A stretch of DNA of 64,000 bases, taken from Mesorhizobium sp. WSM3626. GTDB taxonomy: Bacteria > Pseudomonadota > Alphaproteobacteria > Rhizobiales > Rhizobiaceae. A program made the translations under genes and the position numbers. The stretch is from positions 100,814 to 164,813 of the forward strand of contig NZ_AZUY01000004.1 of assembly GCF_000513935.1 (NCBI RefSeq). Reading direction: 5' to 3'. Shown in pieces: positions 33,689 to 42,641 of this stretch; position 1 is the stretch's first letter, and each line of letters starts with the position of its first letter. Below the pieces are notes generated by a model. It searched no databases. It had not been told where the DNA came from and saw nothing but the letters and a program-made list of their open reading frames with translations.

Positions 33689-35467
33689 ATGATGCAGCAA
33701 GGACGTGCGCGCTGGCTGACAAGGCTGGCAATTGTGACGGGCATGGCGATCTCGGCTTTGCCGGCCTATGCCAAGCAATCCACCGAACCGGTCAAGATCT
33801 CGTCGTTCTCGGGCGCTTATCTGGCTGCCCGGATCGCCGAGGGCGACAACGACCTCGACAGCGCCATAGCGTACTACAAGCAGGCCTTGGCCTTCAATCC
33901 GAGCGACACCGCACTGCAGCAGAGCCTGATGCTATCGTTGATCGCGCAAGGCCGCTTCGACGAATCGCTGGTCTATGCCGACAAGCTCAAGGAAGTGCCC
34001 GATGTGGAGCGCTTCTCGCGCCTGGCGCTGGCCGTCGATTCCTTCCACAAGAAGGATTTCACCAAGGCGCAGTACTGGCTCAAGCTGTCGCTGGAATCCG
34101 ACCTCGACCGGCTGATCTCCGGCGTCATGTCCGGCTGGGCCGAACAAGGTGCCGGTCAGGCCGGCGAAGCGATGGCTTCGATCGACAAGCTGCAGGGGCC
34201 GGACTGGTTCGGCCTGTTCAAATCCTTCCACCGCGCCCTGATCGCCGATGCGTCTGGTATGCCCGAAAAGGCCGAGGCGATCTACGCGGCGACGATGCAG
34301 GATGCCACGGCCGGCGGTGCGGCGCCTGAAACCTGGATGCGCAACGCGCAGGCCTATGCATCGTTCCTGGCCCGCAAGGGTGACAAGGCCAAGGCGATCT
34401 CGGTGCTCGACCAGGCCGAGGCGTTCTCGCCGGGCAAGCTGGAAATCGTCGCCTTGCGTGACAGGATCAGCAAGGGCGACAAGATTGCGCCCTTCGTTTC
34501 CGGTCCGTCCGACGGTGCTTCCGAAATCCTGCTTGATCTTGCCACCGCGCTCAACCGTGGCGGCGGCGAGCCGTTCGTGCGCCTCTATCTGCAATATGCC
34601 CTGGCCCTGAAGCCCGACAGTGACGCGGCCCTCGTGCAGCTCGCCGCCGTCGCCGAACAGCTGAAGGACGGGGAAGGCGCCATCGCGCTCTATCGGCGCA
34701 TCCCGGACTCTTCGCCGCTGAAGGAGATTTCGGACCTGCAGCTTGGCCTCAATCTTGCCGATCTCGACCGCCATGACGAGGCGATCACGCATCTGAAGGC
34801 TTTCGTCGAGGCCCATCCCAATGACATGCGCGCCTATCTGGCGCTCGGCGGAGTCTACTCCTCGAAGGATGATTTCCGCTCCGCCGCAAATCTCTACGAC
34901 AAGGCCGTCGAGGCGCTGAAGACGCCAACCGCCGCCAACTGGAACATCTTCTATCAGCGCGGTATCGCCTATGAGCGGCTGAAGGAATGGCCGAAGGCCG
35001 AGCCGAATTTCCGCAAGGCGCTGGAATTGCAGCCGGATCAGCCGCAGGTGCTGAACTATCTCGGCTATTCCTGGGTCGACATGAACACCAACCTGAAGGA
35101 AGGCCTGGAGATGATCCAGAAGGCCGTCGATCTCAGGCCAAGCGACGGCTACATCGTCGATTCCCTGGGTTGGGCCTATTTCCGCCTCGGCCGCTTTGAT
35201 GACGCCGTGCGCGAGATGGAACGCGCGGTCGCGCTGAAGCCGGAAGATCCGGTTCTGAACGACCATCTCGGCGACGCCTATTGGCGCGTCGGCCGCAAGC
35301 TGGAAGCCACCTTCCAGTGGAACCAGGCCCGCGACCTGAAGCCCGATCCCGACGTGCTGGCCACCCTGCAGCAGAAGCTGATGAAGGGCCTGCCGCCGAT
35401 CGAATCCAACACGGCGCAGGAGACCCCGAAGGTCAAGCCGGAGCCGGTTCCGGCCCCCAAGGGCTGA
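33689..35467 (+). CDS. Large exported TPR-repeat protein
   Basis: A 592-residue protein with a signal peptide (residues 1-28, ending ALPAYA) and about ten TPR repeats (for example IAYYKQALAFNPSDTALQQS, AYLALGGVYSSKDDFRSAAN, IVDSLGWAYFRLGRFDDAVR). The C-terminus is Pro-rich. TPR proteins are scaffolds; this one probably works in the periplasm or at the outer membrane. The start is ATG 33689 with a GAAAGGGAT site. A terminator follows at 35491, so it forms its own unit. No specific partner is evident. Confidence 0.82.
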   Translation: MMQQGRARWLTRLAIVTGMAISALPAYAKQSTEPVKISSFSGAYLAARIAEGDNDLDSAIAYYKQALAFNPSDTALQQSLMLSLIAQGRFDESLVYADKLKEVPDVERFSRLALAVDSFHKKDFTKAQYWLKLSLESDLDRLISGVMSGWAEQGAGQAGEAMASIDKLQGPDWFGLFKSFHRALIADASGMPEKAEAIYAATMQDATAGGAAPETWMRNAQAYASFLARKGDKAKAISVLDQAEAFSPGKLEIVALRDRISKGDKIAPFVSGPSDGASEILLDLATALNRGGGEPFVRLYLQYALALKPDSDAALVQLAAVAEQLKDGEGAIALYRRIPDSSPLKEISDLQLGLNLADLDRHDEAITHLKAFVEAHPNDMRAYLALGGVYSSKDDFRSAANLYDKAVEALKTPTAANWNIFYQRGIAYERLKEWPKAEPNFRKALELQPDQPQVLNYLGYSWVDMNTNLKEGLEMIQKAVDLRPSDGYIVDSLGWAYFRLGRFDDAVREMERAVALKPEDPVLNDHLGDAYWRVGRKLEATFQWNQARDLKPDPDVLATLQQKLMKGLPPIESNTAQETPKVKPEPVPAPKG

Positions 35468-35490
35468 AAATCGCCTTTTTTGGAATGCGA

Positions 35491-35520
35491 ACGGGGCTCT
35501 CAGGGCCCCGTTTTCGTTTT
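35491..35520 (+). terminator. Rho-independent terminator of the TPR gene
   Basis: Stem ACGGGGC/GCCCCGT followed by TTTTCGTTTT. Confidence 0.8.
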
Positions 35521-35567
35521 GATATCTGTTCCGCTCAAAAATGCCTGCCGGCGCGCCGGAAACGTCC

Positions 35568-36029
35568 TCAGAACATCTTGCGATAGACGACGAAGCCCGA
35601 GCGTTCGTCGACCGTGTCATAGAGCTTCATTGCCGTGTGATTGGTTTCATGCGTCAGCCAATATACCCGGCCGGAACCGGCCGCCTGGGCGCGCTCGTAG
35701 ACGCCTTCGATCAGCGCCCGGCCGATGCCTTTGCCGCGCGAGGCCTCGTTGGTGAAAAGGTCCTGCAGATAGCAGTTCGGCGCGATCGCCGTGGTGCTGC
35801 GGTGGAACAGGTAATGGACGAGGCCAAGAAGCTGGCCCCCGCTCTCGGCGACCAGCGCATGGACCGGCTCGTAGGCGTCGAAGAAGCGCGACCATGTCAT
35901 CGCGGTGATGTCGCTTGCCAGCGCCGTCTCGCCCGAACGGCCATAGAACGCATTGTAGCCGTCCCACAGCGGCAGCCATCGGTCGCAATCCTGGCGCGTG
36001 ACGGGGCGGATGGTGATCGGGTTGGACAT
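35568..36029 (-). CDS. GNAT-family N-acetyltransferase
   Basis: A 153-residue acetyltransferase. The acetyl-CoA-binding loop is NEASRGKGIGRALIEGVYERA (R/Q-x-x-G-x-G/A), with YLQDLFT just before it, and VYWLTHETNHTAMKLYD is the usual terminal strand/helix. The acceptor is unknown. ATG 36029 chosen; an AGCAGG site precedes it. The frame stays open further upstream but without family features. Confidence 0.85.
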   Translation of the reverse strand: MSNPITIRPVTRQDCDRWLPLWDGYNAFYGRSGETALASDITAMTWSRFFDAYEPVHALVAESGGQLLGLVHYLFHRSTTAIAPNCYLQDLFTNEASRGKGIGRALIEGVYERAQAAGSGRVYWLTHETNHTAMKLYDTVDERSGFVVYRKMF

Positions 36030-36163
36030 GGCTGAACCTGCTGTGCTTGAAGCGGACGCTTTGTTGGATCGCGGACCGTGGCGGCGAGCAATGGGCCAGT
36101 CGCACGCAAAGTTTTCAACATCCCCCGGCATGCTCACGACGGCCCGCATCGGACGCGCCTTGC

Positions 36164-36192
36164 TTGACGCTTCGCCGCCGTGTCTCTAGGAC
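36164..36192 (+). promoter_or_regulatory. Candidate promoter of glyQ
   Basis: TTGACG (36164-36169) and TAGGAC (36187-36192) with a 17-base spacer, ending 35 bases before the GTG start at 36228. The -10 match is weak. Confidence 0.45.
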
Positions 36193-36227
36193 GTGGCCGC
36201 AAGCTAGCCTGTGTCGCCGAGGCCACC

Positions 36228-37172
36228 GTGACGATTGAAATATCAGCCCATATGCATCCCAGCCGCTCCTTCCAGGGGCTGATCCTGACCTTGCACAATT
36301 ACTGGGCGGCTTATGGCTGCGTTATCCTGCAGCCCTATGACATGGAGGTCGGGGCCGGCACGTTTCATCCCGCAACGACGCTGCGCGCGCTCGGGCCCAG
36401 GCGCTGGAACGCCGCTTATGTCCAACCATCGCGACGTCCGAAGGACGGCCGCTACGGCGAGAATCCCAACCGGCTGCAGCACTACTACCAGTACCAGGTG
36501 ATCCTGAAGCCCAATCCGCCGAACCTGCAGGAGCTTTACCTCGGCTCGCTTGCGGCGATAGGCGTCGACCCGTTGCTGCACGACATCCGCTTCGTCGAGG
36601 ACGACTGGGAAAGCCCGACGTTGGGCGCCTGGGGCCTTGGCTGGGAATGCTGGTGTGACGGCATGGAAGTGTCGCAGTTCACCTACTTCCAGCAGGTCTG
36701 CGGCATCGAATGCGCGCCGGTCGCGGGCGAACTCACCTACGGCCTGGAGCGCCTGGCCATGTATGTGCAGGGCGTCGACAATGTCTACGAACTCAACTTC
36801 AACGGCCGCGAGGGCGCCGACAAGGTCACCTATGGCGATGTGTTCCTGCAGGCCGAGCAGGAATATTCGCGCCACAATTTCGAATACGCCAACACGGCGA
36901 TGCTGCTCAGGCATTTCGAGGACGCCGAGGCCGAGTGCAAGGCGCTGCTCGAGGCCGGCGCGCCGGCCTCAAACGACAATCTGCCGATGCACAAGATGGT
37001 CTTCCCGGCCTATGACCAGTGCATCAAGGCGAGCCATGTCTTCAACCTGCTCGACGCGCGTGGCGTGATCTCGGTCACCGAGCGCCAGAGCTACATCCTG
37101 CGGGTGCGCAATCTGGCGAAAGCCTGCGGCGAGGCGTTCTTGAAGACGCAAGCCGGTGGTCTGGCGGCCTGA
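36228..37172 (+). CDS. glyQ: Glycine--tRNA ligase alpha subunit
   Basis: A 314-residue alpha subunit of the tetrameric bacterial glycyl-tRNA synthetase. It shows the family start [37 protein letters not shown], the ATP-site motif [20 protein letters not shown] and the [18 protein letters not shown] segment. It charges tRNA-Gly together with GlyS. GTG 36228 is favoured; ATG 36252 is an alternative. The beta subunit gene follows after 374 bases that hold a small minus-strand gene, so the two may still be on one transcript. Confidence 0.95.
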   Translation: MTIEISAHMHPSRSFQGLILTLHNYWAAYGCVILQPYDMEVGAGTFHPATTLRALGPRRWNAAYVQPSRRPKDGRYGENPNRLQHYYQYQVILKPNPPNLQELYLGSLAAIGVDPLLHDIRFVEDDWESPTLGAWGLGWECWCDGMEVSQFTYFQQVCGIECAPVAGELTYGLERLAMYVQGVDNVYELNFNGREGADKVTYGDVFLQAEQEYSRHNFEYANTAMLLRHFEDAEAECKALLEAGAPASNDNLPMHKMVFPAYDQCIKASHVFNLLDARGVISVTERQSYILRVRNLAKACGEAFLKTQAGGLAA

Positions 37173-37175
37173 GTC

Positions 37176-37352
37176 TCAACCGCCGTTGATCATTTCGAGG
37201 AAAGCGTTGATCGGCGGCAGGATCTGGCCGCTCGGACCAGCCATCGTCCGCAGCGCCTGCCGCACGCCCGGCATCGAGAAGGCGCCGTGAGCCTGCGCGG
37301 CGAAGCAGGCGCTGAGCGCGAGGATCTGAAGAAGTCTGGATGCCGTTTTCAT
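37176..37352 (-). CDS. Tiny exported protein within the glyQ-glyS gap
   Basis: A 58-residue frame read on the opposite strand to glyQ and glyS. It starts MKTASRLLQILALSACFAAQ, a standard signal peptide with a likely cut after AQAHG. The mature part has about 35 residues (GAFSMPGVRQALRTMAGPSG and then QILPPINAFLEMINGG). Codon usage fits the local style and the stop lies only 3 bases from the glyQ stop. No recognised family. The ribosome site is weak (GGCTGAACGATC), so expression is uncertain. Confidence 0.58.
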   Translation of the reverse strand: MKTASRLLQILALSACFAAQAHGAFSMPGVRQALRTMAGPSGQILPPINAFLEMINGG

Positions 37353-37546
37353 GATCGTTCAGCCAATAGTTCCCTGCCTGAGCGTGGGTCGCTTCAGCAC
37401 TGCGTTCGGTTCATGGAAATCTTTGATCCAAGGACGGGCGGCATCGGCTCGTCCCGACAAGGTGGCCAAAATTTCTGGAAAGGGTGACAGCGGCCAGCCG
37501 AGTTGCTATGCCCCGCGCGGACCATTTTGCCGCGTGAGCCCCAACC

Positions 37547-39925
37547 ATGCCTGACCTGCTTCTAGAACTTCGCTCGGAAGAGATTCCCGCTCGCATGCAG
37601 CGCAAGGCGGCGGGTGATCTGAGGAAGATGCTGACCGACGGTCTGGTCGAGGCGCGGCTGACCTACGAGGCGGCGCGTGAGTATTGGACGCCGCGGCGCC
37701 TCACCCTCGATATCCGTGGCCTCAACGCACGCTCGAAGGATATTCACGAGGATATCAAGGGGCCGTCGACATCGGCGCCTGAACAGGCGGTCCAGGGTTT
37801 TCTGCGCAAGGCCGGGCTGTCTTCGATCGCCGAGGCGCATATCCATTCCGACCCGAAGAAGGGCGACTTCTATGTCGCGCACATTTCGAAGTCGGGCAGG
37901 GCGGCCGAAGAGATCATCGCCTGTCTGGTGCCAGATATCATCCGCACTTTCCCCTGGCCGAAGTCGATGCGCTGGGGGCCGGCCTCGGCCAAGCCGGGCT
38001 CGCTGCGCTGGGTGCGGCCGCTGCAATCGATCCTGTGCACCTTCGGCCCCGAGACCGAGGAGCCGGTCGTGGTCGACTTCGAGATCGACGGTATCCGCTC
38101 GGGCAACATCACCTACGGCCACCGTTTCCATGCGCCCGGCGAAATCGCCGTGCGCCGCTTCGACGATTATGTGAGCAAGCTGGAAGCGGCCAAGGTCGTG
38201 CTCGATGCAGACCGGCGCAAGGAGATCATCCTCGCCGACGCCCGCAATCTCGCCTTCGCCAACGGGCTCGACCTTGTCGAGGACGACGGACTGCTTGAAG
38301 AAGTATCCGGGCTGGTCGAATGGCCTGTCGTGCTGATGGGCGAGTTCGAAGAGGCTTTCCTGGCCATTCCGGCGGAGGTGATCCGCCTGACCATCCGCGC
38401 CAACCAGAAATGCTTTGTGACGCGGCCGCAGGGGGAAGGCGAGGCGCTCTCCAACCGTTTCATTCTCACCGCCAACATCGAAGCCAGTGACGGCGGCAAG
38501 GAAATCGCGCACGGCAACGGCAAGGTGGTGCGTGCCCGCCTGTCCGACGCGCTCTATTTCTGGAAGACGGACCAGGGCGATCTGCCTGATCTCGTTGAGC
38601 TGGAAGCGTCGGCTGAAAAGTTCGGGCTCGATCTGAAGAAGCCGCTCGACCAGCGCATGGCCCGGCTCGACCATCTCAATGTCACCTTCCATGCCAAGCT
38701 CGGTACGCAGGGCGAGCGGGTGGAGCGGATTGCCCGGCTTGCCAGGGAATTGGCGCCGATCGTCGGCGCCGATAGTGCGCTCGCAGGTCGCGCGGCGGTT
38801 CTCGCCAAAGCCGATCTCACCACCGAAGTGGTCGGCGAGTTCCCCGAGCTCCAGGGCGCGATGGGTCGAAAATATGCGCTGCTGCAGGGCGAACCGGCAT
38901 CTGTGGCTGCGGCTATCGAGGAGCATTACAAGCCACAAGGCCCGTCCGATTATGTGCCGGGCGACCCGGTGTCGGTCGCTGTCGCGCTCGCTGACAAGCT
39001 GGACACGCTGGTCGGCTTCTGGGCCATCGACGAAAAGCCTACGGGATCGAAGGATCCGTACGCGCTGCGTCGATCGGCGCTAGGCGTGGTGCGGGTCATA
39101 CTGGAAAACAAGCTCAAGCTTTCACTGGGCATCGCCATCGCGGCGGCGGTCTCGTCGGCACTCGCCGCATACGAACAAAAAGGCGAAGGCACTGTGAGCC
39201 GCGGCGTCGTCGCCATGCTCGATTCGCGCATTCGCGACTACAAGGGCGCAAGCCGATTGTTGTTGGAAGCAGGCCTGATTTCCAACCTGTTGAAAGGCGG
39301 GCTGGCCAAGGCAAGTTCAGAAAGCTTTGGCTCCGCTGACCAGGAGCGAGAGTTCTTTGACGGCCAGCGTCTGATGGAGCTTGAGGCATCGCTGTCGCCG
39401 CTGATTGCCGACCTCCTGTCTTTCTTCCACGATCGTCTCAAAGTCTATCTTCGCGACCAGGGCGCGCGGCACGATCTCATCGATGCCGTCATCACGCCGC
39501 AGTCCGACGACCTCCTGCAGATCGTGCGCCGCGTCGAGGCGCTTGGCTCTTTCCTTGATACCGAGGACGGCAAGAATTTGCTCGCCGGCACCAAGCGTGC
39601 CGCCAACATTCTGGCCGCCGAAGAGAAGAAGAAAACGGCGGTCGCCGAAACCGTTGAGCCGGCGTTGTTCCGGCAGGATGCCGAGAAGTCGCTGTTTGCG
39701 GCGGTGAATCAGGCCGAGAAGCAAGCCGGCGAAGCGATTCAAAACCAAGACTTTTCCGCTGCCATGCTGGCGCTTAGCGTGTTGCGTGAACCCGTTGATT
39801 CATTCTTTGAGCATGTTCTCGTGAATGATGAGGACTTGTCGGTACGTGCCAACCGTCTTGCGCTGCTCGCCCGTATTCGGACCGCTACCGGCCAGGTCGC
39901 GGATTTCTCGAAAATCGCCGGCTGA
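37547..39925 (+). CDS. glyS: Glycine--tRNA ligase beta subunit
   Basis: A 792-residue beta subunit. N-terminal [18 protein letters not shown] and [16 protein letters not shown], then PWPKSMRWG and [13 protein letters not shown], and later the HD-like and DALR-type anticodon region ([19 protein letters not shown] at the end). It is slightly longer than E. coli GlyS. ATG 37547 is chosen from the family start. Together with glyQ it forms the alpha2-beta2 enzyme. The last 190 residues are more divergent. A palindromic repeat follows. Confidence 0.94.
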   Translation: MPDLLLELRSEEIPARMQRKAAGDLRKMLTDGLVEARLTYEAAREYWTPRRLTLDIRGLNARSKDIHEDIKGPSTSAPEQAVQGFLRKAGLSSIAEAHIHSDPKKGDFYVAHISKSGRAAEEIIACLVPDIIRTFPWPKSMRWGPASAKPGSLRWVRPLQSILCTFGPETEEPVVVDFEIDGIRSGNITYGHRFHAPGEIAVRRFDDYVSKLEAAKVVLDADRRKEIILADARNLAFANGLDLVEDDGLLEEVSGLVEWPVVLMGEFEEAFLAIPAEVIRLTIRANQKCFVTRPQGEGEALSNRFILTANIEASDGGKEIAHGNGKVVRARLSDALYFWKTDQGDLPDLVELEASAEKFGLDLKKPLDQRMARLDHLNVTFHAKLGTQGERVERIARLARELAPIVGADSALAGRAAVLAKADLTTEVVGEFPELQGAMGRKYALLQGEPASVAAAIEEHYKPQGPSDYVPGDPVSVAVALADKLDTLVGFWAIDEKPTGSKDPYALRRSALGVVRVILENKLKLSLGIAIAAAVSSALAAYEQKGEGTVSRGVVAMLDSRIRDYKGASRLLLEAGLISNLLKGGLAKASSESFGSADQEREFFDGQRLMELEASLSPLIADLLSFFHDRLKVYLRDQGARHDLIDAVITPQSDDLLQIVRRVEALGSFLDTEDGKNLLAGTKRAANILAAEEKKKTAVAETVEPALFRQDAEKSLFAAVNQAEKQAGEAIQNQDFSAAMLALSVLREPVDSFFEHVLVNDEDLSVRANRLALLARIRTATGQVADFSKIAG

Positions 39926-39929
39926 GAAA

Positions 39930-39972
39930 CATGATCCCGAAAAGTGGGCACCGGTTTTCGGACAAGATCATG
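39930..39972. repeat. Palindromic intergenic repeat (REP-like)
   Basis: CATGATC (39930-39936) and GATCATG (39966-39972) bracket a second dyad CCGAAAA / TTTTCGG. I recall this pattern as abundant in Mesorhizobium and related genomes; only one copy is seen in this window. It lies 5 bases after glyS. Confidence 0.75.
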
Positions 39973-40117
39973 CAGGGAAAACATCATGCAGGGATAAACC
40001 GGGCTGTAGGCCCACGAAAAATATCTTCCAGCCGGTCGTTCGAGCCGGCTTACAGTCATATGACGATGATCTCTCCGTGGCAAAAGGGACATGTTCCCCA
40101 ACCCAACGGAGGCTTCC

Positions 40118-40402
40118 ATGAATTCCGATCACGAAATCGAAGTGACAGAAGAAACCTCGGCCCCCGCCGAGGCGCTTGAATCCGCTTCCGAAACCGCCCT
40201 CGATCATGCCGCCGCCGCCACGGTCGAAGCCGCGGATCTGTCTGATGAAGACGAGGATGGCGATGATGAAGACGGCGAAGAGTCTGACGAAGACGACGCC
40301 GATGACGCCGTGAAGGCCGAAGGCGACGACGCCGAGGGCGAAGAAGAATCCGAAGACGGCGAGTCCGACGAAGAAGACGACGACAAGGAAGAAGCGGCCT
40401 GA
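40118..40402 (+). CDS. Extremely acidic small protein
   Basis: A 94-residue protein with 46 Asp/Glu and only two Lys and no Arg. After about residue 42 it is almost pure Asp/Glu/Gly/Ser/Ala (for example DLSDEDEDGDDEDGEESD). No fold, signal peptide or membrane segment is expected; it is probably disordered. A strong CGGAGG site lies before ATG 40118, and a terminator follows at 40428, so it is a true transcription unit. Similar acidic proteins chelate metals or mimic DNA; none of this is shown here. No family name. Confidence 0.72.
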   Translation: MNSDHEIEVTEETSAPAEALESASETALDHAAAATVEAADLSDEDEDGDDEDGEESDEDDADDAVKAEGDDAEGEEESEDGESDEEDDDKEEAA

Positions 40403-40427
40403 TTTCAGGTGACAGGTTTTCTCGAGG

Positions 40428-40457
40428 AAAGGGCGGTGCTTTGGCGCCGCCCTTTTT
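40428..40457 (+). terminator. Terminator of the acidic-protein gene
   Basis: Stem AAAGGGCGGTGC / GCGCCGCCCTTT with a TTTG loop and one G-T pair, followed by T-rich sequence. Confidence 0.8.
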
Positions 40458-40480
40458 GTTGTCTTTTCAAACTGATTTGA

Positions 40481-40867
40481 TCAGTTCTCCAGAATGCTGA
40501 CGCGCACGCTGTTTTCATAGACGTCGACCTGGATCAGCGGCTCGCCATTGACGATGGCGCGTTTGGTCGAGGAACTCATCGCGCCGGGGCGCTCCAGCAT
40601 GCGCTGCAGGTCGGCGCGCTGGTCGTTGGTCCTGAACCAGCCGTCGCCCTCGTCGTCGCTGTCGCGGCGATGGAATTTGTGCCAGTTGGCGCGGTCCTGC
40701 CGCACCATCTGCGCGGCGCCGTCCAGCGCATAGCCGTCGCTCGCCTGGTGATCGCGATCGGAAATGCGCGCGACATAGGACCCCAGCATGTCGTCCGCAT
40801 GGGCCGCGCCGCCAAGCAATGACGCCAGCAGAAGCCCTGCCACTGTAACGGTCTTCGATTTTTTCAT
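40481..40867 (-). CDS. Exported protein of unknown function
   Basis: A 128-residue protein with a clear signal peptide (KKSKTVTVAGLLLASLLGGA, cut near AHA) and a mature part with RDHQASDGYALDGAAQMVRQ, HRRDSDDEGDGWFRTNDQR and a C-terminal NSVRVSILEN strand. It is periplasmic. A GGGGG-rich site precedes ATG 40867. I do not recognise a family. Confidence 0.72.
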   Translation of the reverse strand: MKKSKTVTVAGLLLASLLGGAAHADDMLGSYVARISDRDHQASDGYALDGAAQMVRQDRANWHKFHRRDSDDEGDGWFRTNDQRADLQRMLERPGAMSSSTKRAIVNGEPLIQVDVYENSVRVSILEN

Positions 40868-41044
40868 GAGCAACCCCCTTGCCTTGAACAATGCAATCCC
40901 GTCTGCCGAAGCCGCTTGGCGAAATTCAGGCCGCGGCGCCGACCGGCGAGATACGCCGGACGAAATTTGCCTGACAATGGTGCGCAGCGCGCCAAACCGC
41001 CGTCAAGCAGCCGAGCATTTTGACTGCCCGGTTTGGCGAGGTCG

Positions 41045-41503
41045 CTATTTGACCTTGCCGGCTCCCGAAGCGGGCTGTCGGGCTGCCGGCCGCGGTGCGG
41101 CTGCCGCCGGTGCCGCTGCTTTCCCTTGCACTGCAGGCGCGGGGGCGGCCGAGGCGGTCGCCGTGGCGGGGGCGGTTGCCGCTGCCGGGGTTTTGGCCTG
41201 CACCGGTGTCGAGAAGGCGCCGCCGACGACCCCGCCGCGAATGATCATCGGGCTCAGCGGGAAGGCGTGCCTTGCCCCGGCCTTGTCCGGGATTGCCGCC
41301 ACCTTTTCATCGGTGACGTCAGGCTCGCCAAGCGCAACGACGGACACCACGTCGCTCGCCTTGCCGTCGGTCGCCTTCAGCGCAAGGATGGAGGGCGTCG
41401 AGGCAGGCGCGCTGGGAAAGATCAGCGACGAGGCCTGAGCCCCGCCAGCCGTAGCTGCCAGACTGATAGCAAGCGTTCCCCAAATGCGCATCGACACTGA
41501 CAT
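41045..41503 (-). CDS. Exported Ala/Pro-rich protein of unknown function
   Basis: A 152-residue protein: a signal peptide (residues 1-24, ending GAQA), a globular part with SILALKATDGKASDVVSVVALGEPDVTDEKVAAIP and PMIIRGGVVGGAF, and a low-complexity Ala/Pro tail of about 50 residues. The tail suggests a spacer to peptidoglycan or a partner. A GGGGAG site lies before ATG 41503. No family recognised. Confidence 0.68.
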   Translation of the reverse strand: MSVSMRIWGTLAISLAATAGGAQASSLIFPSAPASTPSILALKATDGKASDVVSVVALGEPDVTDEKVAAIPDKAGARHAFPLSPMIIRGGVVGGAFSTPVQAKTPAAATAPATATASAAPAPAVQGKAAAPAAAAPRPAARQPASGAGKVK

Positions 41504-41657
41504 AGCTCCCCATTGCCCAGAAGCCGCACGATAGTGCCCTGCGATTGATACCGGCTTTCATGGAAACATAGCATTTTAGGAATTGATGAATTGCCAATGC
41601 CCGCTTGCCCCGGCGACGCTGTCGTACTACGCAGCCGGCATCCGCGAGGTGACGAGA

Positions 41658-42620
41658 GTGGCTGAAATACTTGCCGTCGGCGAAGCGATGGAACCGGCGT
41701 TGGCGCTGCTTGAGGGCGGCGATGTCGTCGCCATTCCGACCGAGACCGTCTATGGACTGGCCGGCGACGCCACCAACGGCATTGGCGTGGCGCGCATTTT
41801 CGAGGCTAAGGGACGGCCGCGTTTCAATCCGCTGATCGCCCATGTCGCCGACATGGCGATGGCCGAGCGCATTGCTTCGTTCGATCCGCTGTCGAAGAAG
41901 CTCGCGCATGCCTTCTGGCCGGGTCCGCTGACGCTGGTGCTGCCGCAGCGCCCCGGCAACGGCATTCATCCGCTGGTCACCGCCGGGCTCGACACGATCG
42001 CCTTGCGCATGCCGAGGGGTTTTGGCGGTGACCTGATCGCCAGCCTTGGCCGACCGCTTGCGGCACCCAGCGCCAATTCATCCGGCAAGATCAGCGCGAC
42101 GACAGCGCAAGCGGTGGCCGCGGATTTAGGCGCGCGCATCAAGCTGGTGGTCGATGGCGGCGCAACACCGGTCGGGCTGGAATCGACCATCGTCAAGGCC
42201 GAAGGCGAAAGGTTGCGCCTGCTTCGGCCCGGTGGCATTGCCGCGGGGGAGATCGAGGCGGCCATCGGCATGGACCTGCTGCGCGGCGGCGCTGCCGGTG
42301 TCGAAGCGCCGGGCATGCTGGCCTCGCACTACGCGCCGGGTGCCGCGGTGCGGCTCAATGCGCGGGCGATCGGCGAGGGCGAAGCGCTGCTCGGCTTTGG
42401 CGACCAAAGAGCGGAAGGCTGGCGCGGCGCAACCGCTTTCCTCAACCTGTCGGTTTCAGGCGACCTGCGTGAAGCGGCAAGCAATCTCTTCGCCTACATG
42501 CAGGATCTCGACCGCAGCGGGGCGCGGACCATCGCCGTCGAGCCGATTCCCTTTGACGGGCTCGGCGAGGCGATCAACGACCGGCTCTCCCGCGCCGCCG
42601 CTCCTCGTGACAATGCATAG
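41658..42620 (+). CDS. L-threonylcarbamoyladenylate synthase (Sua5 type)
   Basis: A 320-residue Sua5/YrdC protein with the two-domain form. The catalytic domain holds VVAIPTETVYGLAGDATNG, KGRPRFNPLIAHV, LAHAFWPGPLTLVLP and PLAAPSANSSGKIS. A C-terminal Sua5 domain with SHYAPGAAVRLN follows. It makes threonylcarbamoyl-AMP for t6A37 modification of tRNA. GTG 41658 is chosen because a GAGGTG site lies six bases before; GTG 41649 is possible. The next gene starts 21 bases after its stop. Confidence 0.93.
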   Translation: MAEILAVGEAMEPALALLEGGDVVAIPTETVYGLAGDATNGIGVARIFEAKGRPRFNPLIAHVADMAMAERIASFDPLSKKLAHAFWPGPLTLVLPQRPGNGIHPLVTAGLDTIALRMPRGFGGDLIASLGRPLAAPSANSSGKISATTAQAVAADLGARIKLVVDGGATPVGLESTIVKAEGERLRLLRPGGIAAGEIEAAIGMDLLRGGAAGVEAPGMLASHYAPGAAVRLNARAIGEGEALLGFGDQRAEGWRGATAFLNLSVSGDLREAASNLFAYMQDLDRSGARTIAVEPIPFDGLGEAINDRLSRAAAPRDNA

Positions 42621-42641
42621 TCCTCAACGTAGTTTTCCCAC

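Noticed and set aside
32509..35755. Alternative frames opposite bioY, DUF1284 and the TPR gene
   Set aside because: Third-position GC pattern and domain motifs support only the annotated frames.
37353..37546. GTTC-AGCCAATA-GTTC before glyS as a LexA box
   Set aside because: The spacer is 8 bases, not 7, so it does not fit the alphaproteobacterial site.
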